From NCBI GenBank assembly GCA_013115145.1, contig JAAPAO010000053.1:1-64000 (forward strand): a DNA stretch of 64,000 nt, written 5' to 3'. A program made the translations under genes and the position numbers. Positions 44,918 through 56,048 of the stretch are shown here, piece after piece. This DNA comes from Perkinsus chesapeaki (Eukaryota; Perkinsozoa; Perkinsida; Perkinsidae). The notes under the pieces were generated by a model, which made no database searches, had not been told where the DNA came from, and saw nothing but the letters and a program-made list of their open reading frames with translations. Every line of letters begins with the position of its first letter. Within the stretch, counting starts at the first letter, position 1.

Positions 44918-47900
44918 ATGGCCGTATTGTACACTACTCTTACAATTACACTGTAAGGCCCTAATAGGCACTTGTAGAGCTCATCTTTGCTTCGGGAAAT
45001 TGCCCTACGACCGTCGGTTCCCTTTTCAGGTCTTTGTCATCAACCTGGGCTATAGTGGCCCCGCAGCCTGCACTGACTACTAAGGTCATACCGCAGAGTA
45101 AGCTGACGAACTCACTGAAGATTATTTTTACGGGTTTTCCATCAGATGTGACCACTTCCCTCATCCAAGCCCTTGAGAACGCTGAGAGCAATCTCAACGA
45201 CATCGAGAACGATAAAAGGTGGTCTAGCTGCCAGGCGAACCAGAAGGATTGGGACTGTCAAAAAGTTCGGTAAGAACTCATCCCCATAGACGTCGCAGCA
45301 AGGGCATCTCGTTCAGATGGGACGCTCTGAAGGTCCTCGAAAAGGACCAAGTAGAAGTGGCCATTCTCATTCAAAAAGCCTTTGATATCAACCTAGCCGT
45401 TACCAAGGGCATCAACGGCCGTCAGAAGGACATTGATGAGCTCAAGGACGCTTTAAGTACGTCGGCACCCTTCTAATGGTCGCAGGGGCCATGTCGCGTT
45501 TCATCGTTCAGATGGCCCCGACGGTCTCGTACAGAGAGCCAAGACCATTGCCGATGGTATCCTCCACACTAAGGTGAGTTCCTCAAGAGCTCCTCTTGCC
45601 TACGTTATCGCTTTGCTATCAGTCTACCATACACGACCAGGCCGAGGCTATTAGCACCCAAGTCAAGAACTTAGCTGATCAGTTGAAGGTGGAGGTTACA
45701 ATGATTCAAGAGGTGGGACGATGAGGGCAACAGTGAAAGAGTAACTCTTTACCTTTCAGCACGTCGAGACCAAGCTCCATAATCTCAACGCAGCTAGTGC
45801 GAAGCTCATGAACGATCAGATGGGCCTCGAGGTGAGCCCTCCCTCTAGGGTGTCCCTGTTACTGTTTGTGTGCAGATGAAAGCCCTGCAAACTAGCGCTG
45901 AAACTGTGAACGCTGAGGAGGCCAGTATTGCCCAACAGGCAACTCAGAATGCTAACCAGACCAACGCTGAGATCGAGCAGACTCGTGGAGAGGTCTCTGA
46001 GTTCTCCGCCAGTGTGAGGGACGAGTTCGACCAACTTGCACAGAGCCTCGATGAGGAGGAAGATACGATCAAAGCTGAGGACCAAGAGAGCAAACAGAAA
46101 GACCGCGAAATGAAGAGCGCTTGGAAGGCCGAGCTTCAGACCAGCGTCAACGAGGGCTTCAAGAAGGCCCAACATTCCTTGGATGGCGCGCAGAAGCAGC
46201 TTGATGAGAAACTGTCCTCCATGACCAAGGAGCTTGAACATCATAGAGAGCAAAGTGTGGCCGCCACTGAGAACGAACAGAAGGCGACTAATGAGGAGCT
46301 GAAAAACGACCTTAAGAGCATCAACTCGAAGATTGAGAGGCTTGCTGAACAAAGCATGGGCGATGTCAGTGCCTTGGAGAAGAAGAATAACGCTACTCTT
46401 GAGAGCATCAAGAGCACTCAAGAGAGGACACTAAAGGATGTACAGCGGACTACTGATGACAATGCCGCTGGTGTCAACGCCCTCGATGAGGAGGCCCGAG
46501 TGGTCAGAGCTGAGTCTGAGGCCGAGCTAGATGAGGCTAGAAATAGCAACACCCAGGGCTTCAGGGAGCTACAAAACAGCGCCGCCAGCGCACAACGAGC
46601 TTTGACTAAAGATGCTAGTGCCCAGTTTGAGAAGGCCAACCAGGAGATCGCTGCCCAGGGAGCCGAAGCTAAGCAGAAGGGAATGCAGGACTCGAAAGAG
46701 CTTGAATCTGAGATCAATAGTCTGAAGGTCTATACAGCTAAGGGAGGCAAGAAGAACGCTGAGGGCCTTGGTGATGCCATCAGCGAAGTTGATCACATGA
46801 AGAAGCTTCTCACTGGAATGATCAAGTCCGGTGGTGATTCTAACGACCAGCGGAGGCAGATGGTCGAGGCTATGTTCGACGGTGAGCTGAAGGACACTGA
46901 AGAGACCAGCAGGGAGATGTCCAGAAGCGCTGCGGCTCGAGATCATGCACTCAGCCGTTCTCTCTCGAAGGAGATGGGCACTGCTAATAAGGAGCTCCAT
47001 GATGAGATGCGGAGGACAAGAGACGAGCAAGAAGGCGCAGTGTAAATCAATACCGCCATGCGTTTTAGCGAGGTTATTTATTTTCAGCGGAAAGCTCCAA
47101 CAGCGTCAGATCACAAACAGCCAGAAGTCTCAAGGAGACATGAGAAGGCTTGGCTTCGCTGTAGAGGAAATTGAAGGAGGAGTTGAGGAACAGAAAGATG
47201 CTGGTGATGTAAGTGAACGCTATGAACAACAACGCTTGATACAGTTATTGATACGAATCACCTCTTAGCAACTGGCCCAGTGGATCAATAAGGTCGAGGC
47301 ATCCGCGGAGGACTCAATGAAGCAGCTTGGCACCCAGATCGACTCATCCAAGGCCTTGGAGAAGAGCGAGATTGGTGAGCCCTTGGAGACTACGCTTGAC
47401 ATAACTGGCAGAATCTTATTTGGATCAGATAACGTTCGTGATAAGATGGCAGCTGATTATGCATCCTTAACTGATGGAGAGAAGGCAGCCATTGACAGCA
47501 GAAAACAGAAGATCCTATCCGCCTTCACCGGGGACCTGTCGGACGCCCAGGCGAAGACGCATGTGAGTTCTCACGCTTGAAGGTTCGGAGTGAATATCTT
47601 CGGCCTGATTACAGGACACCATGAACCGACTCCAAAGCGACGCCGATAGGCAGAAGCAGCTCCTCGCCAACGACCGTCTTGATGTCGACAAGCTCCTCAA
47701 GGAGACCCAAGAGTTGTCGGCTACAGTAAGGAAAGAGCGCTTTGTATGGATTCATCGTCGAATTCGCTTCTTAGGGCAACGCGGAGTTCGAGCAGTTGGA
47801 GGCAGCTCTTAGCCAGAAGACAGATGATGCCAACATCGAGCGTCAACAGAAGCTCGCTGGTGTGAAGGATAATGTCAACAAGGAGCTCAACGAGCTTGAA

Positions 47901-50078
47901 GGAAGGCTCTCTGGGGTCATCAAGCAGGAATCATCAGCGATTGAAAAGAGGGGAGAGGAGCAGTTCTCTCAGCAGAAGACTACCCTTGATAAGCTAGCCA
48001 ACGAGCTCCACCAGCAAAGCGCCGAAAGCGAAAAGGTTCAGAATCTCGCCAAGAAGGAAGCTGAGACTTTCACGGCCGACTCTAACCGTTTCAAGGAGCG
48101 CATGGACACAGCTAAGTCGACCTTGACCGACGAAAGCAAGAAGCAATTCGAGGAGTTGAGGAAGCTGAAGAACGGCGTTGAGACGTGGTATAATAAAGCA
48201 GGGGAGGACCTGAGCAAGAGCCAGCAAGTCTTACACAAAGGCATGACAGAAATACCTAAGGCTACCGCAAAGAAGCAGAACCAGATGAAGGAGGAGATGA
48301 ACAGGGTAGAGAGGAGTACCCAAGGCACAGTGACCCAGTTCGCTGGAAACCTAAACGAGTTGAGAAGCTCCATGAACAAGCGACGAGATGAGCACAACGC
48401 TAGGCGCCTGAAGGCGGTCTCTGGAATCCATGAGGGTATGGTCATGAGCGAGACCGGATTGCTGGAGAACCTTGTTGCATCTCAACTCACGTCAGCCGAT
48501 GGGACAAAGCGAATGAGCGCGGTAAGATACGGTTGCTTTCACGGCTGTGAGAGCCGAGTTGGTGAGAGTTCGCCGTCTTCTTCTGTGTAGATGCTTGCCG
48601 CTTTGGCGAATAGCGTCGGTGCGATCAAGTCTGAGGGCGGATCTGAACTGCACAATATTATGAATGAGGTCCTCCAGCTGGGCACCAACACCGGCGGTCT
48701 CTACCGTAACCTTCAAACTGGCCTCTCCAAGGGAATGGCTGACCTCGACCATGAGAGAATGGTGGATGCAATGCAGAGCGAAGATGCCATTCGAGGTAGA
48801 TAGGATAAGTTGTGTTAGAGAATCACAGCATACTTCAGGCTATGCCCTGATGGACGGCCGCAGACTCAGTGGAATCGGTAACCAAATTTCTTCAATGCTC
48901 TCCGACTTCCACAAGGATTCCTCCGCGGCCAACTTAGCTCTTGCCGGCGATAAGAAGGTAGATATCATCTAGCTTCAATTATGTATATAGCATAATGGCT
49001 TTAGGACGTTTACTCTTTGAGCAATCTTGTGCAAGGCATGGGCGCCGACAGTAAGCTAAAGCTCAATGACGCGCTCCACAGAATTGAGTAGTCTCTCTTC
49101 GATCTCGGATGTCTCAAGGAGTTTACCGCTAGGTCCGGCGAGACTACGATGCTCCAAGAGATCAACAATAACGTTGGCGTCGACTTGAAGAAGATCACTG
49201 CTGTCAAGGACCTTGTGCAGGCCTTGTTGCGCCCCATCGAGTCCTTCCGAGCCCGCGCCCGGCTAGGCTTCGACGAGGTGAGAATTCCGCGCCACAGTGC
49301 GGCGAAGCCTCGTCCGTTCATAGATCCACTCTAAGATCGAAAGTATCAGCGCATCCCTCAACGGACAGCTCCGAAGGGTGGGTTCGCAGTTGTCGGTTTA
49401 CTTGTTTGCTAAACAACCCATCTAGGCCGACGTGAAGATGGTACTTATGTCCCACCAAGCGAAGCAGGCCCTCGAGAAGGCCCAGCGCAAGCAGGAAGTC
49501 CTTGAGAAGACGATGGAGGACACTGGTAAGGATGTGGCTTTGGAATGGGAATTGTGGTTTATGTTGTTGGTTCAGGCAAGAAACTGAAGAGAGAGTTGCA
49601 CAACATCCAGGAGGAGCACACCGAGATGCGGAAGCGACAGGAGGATGAGTTCTACGAGTTGAAGAATGAAGTGGTCGAGAAGACACACGAGATGCTTGAT
49701 AAGCAGAGAAACATGACCGCTGAGATTAGTGAAATGCAGAAGAAAGAGGATAGCTTCATGGAGGCCAAGCTGAGGGTAAAATCTCGCCCCACTGTTCTGT
49801 CTCCGGTGATGACCATGTGACATTTTCAGGAAGTCACCAATATTATGCGTAACGGCAAGCCTGCGAATCACACCCTCAAGGGTCTTGGCGTCAGCATTAA
49901 GGACGTCGCCGGTAAGAGAAAATATCAACATTGGAAATCACAAACGCTTTCTGGTTCAGAATCACCAGATGCGGCTGATAGCGGCTGGTGGGCGAGCTTC
50001 CTATCTCGTGGCAGTCCGATTAAGCATAACGATAAAGCACACCTTGTCAATGCGAGGAAGCATGACTTCAGTGTGTGA
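44918..50078 (+). CDS. Very long secreted coiled-coil protein
   Basis: A multi-exon gene giving well over 1000 residues. ATG 44918 starts a 35-nt exon. Intron 44953-45029 (77 nt) then joins it in frame to give MAVLYTTLTITLSLSST and WAIVAPQPALTT, a typical cleavable signal peptide. After that nearly everything is charged, Ala/Glu/Lys/Gln-rich heptad helix, with the largest exon at 45878-47045 and another at about 47775-48520; examples are EIEQTRGEVSEFSASVRDEF and LDKLANELHQQSAESEKVQ. A non-coil patch (LDITGRILFGSDNVRDK) lies near 47400. The tail is aromatic and basic (SGWWASFLSRGSP, stop 50076-50078). No transmembrane segment. An in-frame TAG near 49091 is removed by a 45-nt intron. Function unknown; extracellular or vesicular structural role inferred. 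Confidence 0.72.
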
Positions 50079-50167
50079 ACCAGCCTCATCACTATGTGAT
50101 CATGTTGTTAATCTATTATTATGCCAATGTTGTATTTTATATGTCAATCAATAAACCCATTACATAA

Positions 50168-51379
50168 CTAAACACCACCACAGCAAACAGAAACAACTTT
50201 ACACAACCATGTGTCGACGTTTGCAACCCGCGTACGGGTAACTTCTCCCCCATAGGGATCACAGCCAAGCACCTCAACGTCCTCTGGGCTGCCCACGGCC
50301 ACAACGCCAGTAGAACCGTCAACGTCTAGGAAGTGTTTGATGGATTCTACGAGCTTTTCACTTCTAGTCAACCGAAGCCCGAAAGGCGGGTTGGTTATCA
50401 GAGCTACTGGAGAGCCACTGTAAAGCTGCGAGAGCTTTACCCAATCAAACGCTTGCAAAGGGACGCTGCTGATATCGCAAAGTCTAATTAGTGGATCCAA
50501 GTTGGAAGCGGCAACTTGTATCATTCGTGGGTCCTTGTCAAATCCAGCGATGAACTCGTGATGATGTGGCGAGATTTTAGAGTCTTCCTGTTCTATTGTG
50601 TGCCGCCATTCCTCCTCGTCAAAGCCAGTTCCCACAGTGCAGCTTGAGAACGCCTCTGATGCCTGCCGAAGGTGACGCTGCTCGAAGTGGCGATAGTAAG
50701 AGTTGAAGTACTGTGCTGGCACGTTGCAGCGTCGCATCAGATATTCCAGAATAATGGTGCCGCTGCCACAGAAGGGATCGATCACCGGAACTTGGCCAGC
50801 AGCTTCGTCGGGGACCATCGATACCATGGCGGCAGCTAATGTCTCGTTCATTGGAGCTACGCCTTGCTTCTTGCGCAGCCCTCTGATGTGGAGACTGGTG
50901 TGACCATCACCGGCGTAAACCCGGAAGGTATGGTCCTTCTCGGCGACCAACAGCAAGCGGACCTGGTAGTCGTCCCACGCGAATGTAGCGCCATACCGAT
51001 CAGCTAGGAAGGTCTTCCAGCGTGCCAGCAGAGCTTCACTCAAGTCATCAACTCTGGCAGGATTTCGAATGAAGGCGGCGACCGTGTTCCTTGCCAGCGC
51101 CTTGGGATAGTCTACTTGTGTCAGAAACGAAAACAACCTGTCTTCGCTCATAGATGTATGATTGACATCAAGGTTGCCGATCTCGCGCCACAGGTGTGTG
51201 ACGAATCGCGAAGTGTAATGAAGTCGATAGACGTCGGTCGGCAGGAGAGGCCCGGAGACAGAAACAGCGCAGGGGAAAGGCCTCTCTGTGATAACCGACC
51301 TGGACTGCCCTAGAATCATACGGACCTCCCTCTCGAGGATGGATTCAAGACCAGAAATGCACCGCAACAATAAACGCAT
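50168..51379 (-). CDS. RlmL/THUMP-type RNA methyltransferase
   Basis: S-adenosylmethionine-dependent methyltransferase of the UPF0020/RlmL family, which makes N2-methylguanosine in rRNA or tRNA. A single exon of 403 residues runs from ATG 51379 (MRLLLRCISGLESILEREV). The N-terminal half resembles the THUMP-like region; GLRKKQGVAPMNETLAAAM precedes motif I, VIDPFCGSGTIILEYL; an acidic FIAGFDKDPRMIQVA follows (ribose-binding acidic residue), and motif IV is ITNPPFGLRL. The stop is at 50168-50170. The same frame stays open upstream of the ATG into the last exons of the neighbouring MFS gene, which is probably coincidental. Confidence 0.82.
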   Translation of the reverse strand: MRLLLRCISGLESILEREVRMILGQSRSVITERPFPCAVSVSGPLLPTDVYRLHYTSRFVTHLWREIGNLDVNHTSMSEDRLFSFLTQVDYPKALARNTVAAFIRNPARVDDLSEALLARWKTFLADRYGATFAWDDYQVRLLLVAEKDHTFRVYAGDGHTSLHIRGLRKKQGVAPMNETLAAAMVSMVPDEAAGQVPVIDPFCGSGTIILEYLMRRCNVPAQYFNSYYRHFEQRHLRQASEAFSSCTVGTGFDEEEWRHTIEQEDSKISPHHHEFIAGFDKDPRMIQVAASNLDPLIRLCDISSVPLQAFDWVKLSQLYSGSPVALITNPPFGLRLTRSEKLVESIKHFLDVDGSTGVVAVGSPEDVEVLGCDPYGGEVTRTRVANVDTWLCKVVSVCCGGV

Positions 51380-51642
51380 ACCGTAAACTGCAGACACCCG
51401 ATTAACAAAATGAACACAACAAAGGTAGAAGTGATGAACATCACCTGTTGTAAATATAGTATCACCGAACCGCCGATGAAGTGGCTGGACAACAAGAGCA
51501 AAGCACAAATGGAAGCAAGCAATGTCGTCACTTCTGAGTGTAACAATGGGGCTCAGCGAGACTATGAGGAGTGGCTTGGAAAACATCGTTTTCGAGATCC
51601 TGGGGAGGGATTTCTCGCGCGCCACGAAACTAAGGACATCAT

Positions 51643-53619
51643 CTACCTGGCTTTGTATCCGATCCACTCTAGTCTCGGTTTCCTTCGAGAGTTTGCCATG
51701 GTACGTGTGATGGAAGAAGTTGAGCGAGAAAACGCAAAGTAGACCTGATGGCACCGAACTGTAGCCATGGAAAAGGGTCATCTTACCGCAGCAGTGGACA
51801 AGTCCAGTGACGATGAAGTTGAATCGATAACCCCAATGGTCAACCAGTAGGCCACCGATAGCTGCTGAACCCGACCATGAGAACATACGAACCTAGAGGA
51901 GCATACGACAGATTGAAAAGACGATTTGAAATGGAAAATAGGAAACTGGCAACTATTCAATTGATGGTTAAATTGTTGATTTTTGATCGAAACGAGATGG
52001 TATGGGAGTGTTACTAAAAAGTATTGTATTTCGAGCTTTAGATATGTTCTTAAACGTTCAAGAATGTACGATGCGACTGCCTCCTTACCATATCAACTGC
52101 ATTAACTTTTCCCCTGTCCTTTCTCGGCGTGTGGTCCATAAGCATTGCTCGAAATACTGGGCGAGAACAATTCATAAATGCCATTCGGATAACGTACAAT
52201 ACAAGAAGAATTTGTATAGGTCTCACCACCACCTGAAGACACTCTACGCCCCAGTGCATTCGATGCCGTTCGCTTACCATAGCCCATAGCAGCGAAACTG
52301 CAATGAGTCGAATGGTCACAACCACTTTCACGGTGCCGAAGCGCGTGGCAAGCTCATTGGTAACGGTGTAGGTCATAAACGCTACTGTTCTGAAAAGGGC
52401 GAAATCCCATACGTTGTAATGAGGAGGCGGCTTCCTACAGTGTCGTCACCACATTGAGGATGGCCAGCGTCCGAGGATCGACACCGTAGTCGTTCTTGAA
52501 CCAAAGCTGGAAGTACTGGACAGACATGCCGGAGCCCAGCGCTGTAATGACGTCCTGGCCGAGAATGGCACAGACGATGCAAATCGAATTGGTGTAGGAG
52601 CGGATCATCTGCAAACAAGCCGCATGGCTGTGACGTGACGCGACGTTGGCGAACCTTCTTCTTGTGCGTGAAGGGTATTGTGATCTCCACCAGCTCATTC
52701 GGGTTGTCCTCGCAAACAGCTTTGGTCGCCACGGCAGCGGTGCCCTTATTCCCCTCATCACGGAAGAACATATCCGCCACCATGCCAAATATCGCACACG
52801 ATGAGCCGAAAAGGAGAACCTAAGAGAACACCTACACGTCCCATCAGCTGCATACTCTCTGGCACTTCTGAGTGTCTTGGATTTTCGAGAATGTTAACGT
52901 AAGCACAATTTTCTATAACCGAGCTCTCACCTTTTTCAGGCATGGCAGTGTCCATGTGTTTCCCGCGACCGACAGAATTATAGCGTTCAAAATTGGACCG
53001 CTGGCAGTCGCCAACTGGGCAAGCGTCCACCTGAGGAGACCTTAGATAGCAGCCAAGACGATAGCAGCACCAACCTCAGGGACTCGAGAGGCGCTCGGTT
53101 GCCAGTCGACATACCATCAGCGATAAGAGTGCTCAACGTGGTTTCAGAGAAGGCCGTGAAGGTGCCCCAAAGAACGTATGATGGATAGGCGATCCACAGC
53201 TTATCAGTGAGAAACAACGCAAAGTTCATACCGATATTGAAGATACCCAGGAAGCCTAAGGCCCGCATCAAAGCTGGCTTAGAGATGTTGTCGGCCACTA
53301 TACCGGCGATTGGGGCACACGCCAAACAAGTAAGACCCTGCACGGAGGAGAACACACCGACCATAGTGTTAGAGCCTCCCGTGATCGTATAGAGGTAACC
53401 CAGCATAGGGATGCCCGTCCAGATGGATTGACTGAACTTGATGAGGAACGTGACCAGAAAGCCAAGCTTGACATTGTAGGATGCGCCGAGGAAGCTCCGC
53501 CAAAGGAACACTATCGGCTTGGTCTCCTTCTTCGCTCTGCCGCTCCTGCTCCTCGATAGATGATTAGCCCGGTTGGTGGTGGGCAGGAGGCTCTCTCTGA
53601 GGTTGCGACGATCAGGCAT
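51643..53619 (-). CDS. MFS transporter (multi-exon)
   Basis: ATG 53619 opens MPDRRNLRESLLPTTNRA, then a long exon of membrane helices: FSQSIWTGIPMLGYLYTITG, VFSSVQGLTCLACAPIAGIV, LGFLGIFNIGMNFALFLTD and FSETTLSTLIADGMSTGNRA. Later exons give WTLAQLATASGPILNAII, a cytosolic loop (GNKGTAAVATKAVCEDNPNE), MIRSYTNSICIVCAILGQD, MLMDHTPRKDRGKVNAVD (the MFS loop between helices) and SGSAAIGGLLVDHWGYRFNF. The 3' end is uncertain: one reading stops at 51643, while another frame continues into the methyltransferase gene. The transported substrate is unknown. It is not closely similar to the MFS gene at the left end. Confidence 0.75.
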
Positions 53620-53744
53620 CTCGAATGGCAGGCAAACTGCAACGGTGAAAATGAGATCCAGAAATCAACAGAGATACGGTAAAAAGGGAATCATGAGTCG
53701 GTAAAGCTGAGCCTGTCGGTAACTCTAAAACACAAACTTTCATC

Positions 53745-54650
53745 ATCTTCACCAAGGCATTCACAACCGACCAACCCTTGCGCCACAGCAGCGTCGACTT
53801 TGCCTCGAATCGGCCCAGCGCTCTGAGATCGACCGTCTGAAAGCCGGAAGCCGATCGCTTACGGAATCGTCCAGCCTTCGTTCCCGCCAAGTCCAATCTC
53901 TCATAACATCTGTAGTGCCGAAACGGTGAAACAGACGAGTTTCAACAAGGCGTACGACAACACCATCAACACGCAATAGGAAGGAGGCCAATACGTACCT
54001 ATGAAGAAGAGCAGGCTGAAAATGGCTAAGTGAACAACGTCTACCAGAATGTCGGCATCACCCGTACTCTAATAATATATTTACACCATCCATTGTCGGC
54101 TAGCTCATCCTCCCACAGGCATACCTAACAACACAATCGCACTGTGGAATGTACCTTAGTAACTGCTGCTGCTGATGCTGCTGTTATAACAGTGTAGAAT
54201 CTCTGGCGTGCAACAGCGCAACTAATGTTGAGATCTCCATAAATCACCTTCTACCCCGATTCTATCGTACAGTTCATAGTAACTCCATTTCACACATCCA
54301 CAACTCCGCTCCATCGCCAGCAGTAGGATGGCCCCCCCAGTTCAACCTACCTGGGAGAACCATCGGATAGGTTGGCTCCTGTCCGTTAGCTCTTCAAACG
54401 GCAGACATCCAGATGGATCGCTAATTTCATGGACCTTCCACGGCCCCTCCAGTGTTCCAGCGTAGGCTGTAGTATAGGTCCAATCTGCCTTGGGCAGCTG
54501 CGGGTTATTATTGTTGTTAGTAGGGCTCATCGCAACAACAACATGCACATCGGGGTTGCTAGTGTCAGGATGCCAGTTCTGTGCTGCTGCCACGCGGACT
54601 TGACAGGGACTAAAACAAAGTACCATCAGATGCCCTCCCATCTCTGCCAT
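53745..54650 (-). CDS. TIP41: TIP41-like protein (PP2A regulator)
   Basis: In yeast and animals TIP41/TIPRL binds PP2A-type phosphatases and TAP42 in TOR signalling. Exons on the minus strand give ADWTYTTAYAGTLEGPWKV (family DWTFTTxYxGT), FEELTDRSQPIRWFSQV, then EDELADNG, VRVMPTFW, and ASFLLRVDGVVVRLVETRLF followed by HRFGTTDVMRDWTWRE, matching the family LRVDxVxxRxxDTR...EFGT...W+E core. ATG 54650 is the likely start, with a short first exon. Introns are small. The C-terminal exon (DLRALGRFEAKSTLLWRKG) is weakly conserved and its stop is uncertain; it approaches the start of the MFS gene. Confidence 0.78.
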
Positions 54651-54841
54651 TTACGTGGACGAGTATGAAGGGAAAGCGAGGCCGCGGCGAAGTCAAATAT
54701 ACTACTCGAAATTATACCCGAAATCAAACGTAGAAAACGGCTTGCATCTGCCAAAGTAACTCAGCCGTTGTGTAACCTATCCTAGCTAATTATAATATTA
54801 GCCCACTGCTCGTATTGGTACGGAGAGCGGTTCTACTACTA

Positions 54842-55650
54842 CACTACCATGTCCTGCTGCTGCTGTCGGCCAGGTCCTTCCATACACCCGCTGGTACTCT
54901 AGCCAGCAGTCCATCCTCCGCTGCCGGTATCCCCTCATGCCATTCAACCACACCTGCTAGAGCCTCGTATACATCAAACGATATGGAGACTCCGGCCAAG
55001 GGGTGAGAGATCATCAAATGGGCACCTGAGAAAGGCTCAAGCACTACCGAAGCCTCTGACCGCTCTAAGAAGACGACTCTGCTATGATATACATCGACCC
55101 CTCAAGGCTATAGCTTCCACAACTACGTCCTACGAAACTACACTGCACTTATCAGTGTTGGGATGAAAGCATGCGGCCGCCTACGTACGTCAGTACAGGA
55201 AAGTTTCCAGGGAGTTCCAACCGACTTTTCTGTTACTTAGCAATGGAAAGCATATCAGATGTACGCCTGCACTCCCACAAACGTATGTCACGGGGCCGTG
55301 GGAAAGCACTCACGCCGAACAGGAATGATGGAATATTCTACACTCCGAAGAAGAGCAGGACTGGAGCGCCACTGTGTGAAGTGAGATGGTGCCGCCCCAT
55401 AGAAGAGGCCTCACAATGAACTCAAATCAACACAACCTGTCCGGTTCTCACTAACCGCTCGGCCGCCGAAGATCACAAATTCCGCAGCTCCTACCGGCCC
55501 ATTATCACTACCAGAAAATATCATATCCGGGATCCATCTCCTATGTGACGGCAGCCTCCTTTCGATCCCATCTCGCTCCTTTGCATCAGCTATAGCAGCC
55601 GCAGGATCGGAGGAGTCAAAGCTCCACCCTTCCGCCGAGAACTTGGACAT
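54842..55650 (-). CDS. Spliced gene of unknown function
   Basis: ATG 55650 opens MSKFSAEGWSFDSSDPAAAI and continues to VGAAEFVIFGGRAV before a splice donor. The last exon reads DVYHSRVVFLERSEASVVLE, AHLMISHPLAGVSISFDVYE and ends DLADSSSRTW with stop at 54842-54844. Intermediate exons are not resolved. The sequence looks globular with alternating beta strands, but I do not recognise the family. Confidence 0.5.
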
Positions 55651-56048
55651 TCAGATAGGGACTCTAGGGACTCCTCAGTAGGGACACTTCAACACAACAC
55701 GCAGGTGCTTCCACAACTCACACTTTCATACTAGCATAACCAATTAGTAGGAACACCCTCAGGTATACCACCACCATGCTCCTCCACTAATCCATTTCCT
55801 ATCCCCGACCACTAGCCTCTCCGGCCTGGAGCTTCGCAATCATCGACGGGGCTCTCTGATGGAAGTGGAAGTACTGCACCCCTCCTATTTGCCGATGCTT
55901 CGACTTATCTCGACTCATTATGTACCTTCCCAATACAACAATACGTCAGTTCGGCAGGAGGGGAAACCGTTACATTCCCCATGCTATGTAGAGTGCTCCA
56001 CATATTATCAAACCAGCCCCGAGCATTCTGTTGCGGCCACCTTGCCAG
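55651..56048. other. Intergenic, nothing recognised
   Basis: Lies between the unknown gene and the C-terminal exon of CDC50. If the CDC50 C-terminal helix is spliced further, a last exon could lie here; no clear one was seen. Confidence 0.35.

Noticed and set aside
44961-45203. Minus-strand frame MSLRLLSAFSRAWMREVV with a hydrophobic stretch
   Set aside because: Antisense to the first large exons of the secreted coiled-coil gene, whose splice sites and signal peptide give a better explanation.
45816-46421. 201-codon open frame on the minus strand
   Set aside because: Leucine-rich antisense shadow of the plus-strand coiled-coil exon, whose charged heptads create an open frame on the opposite strand.
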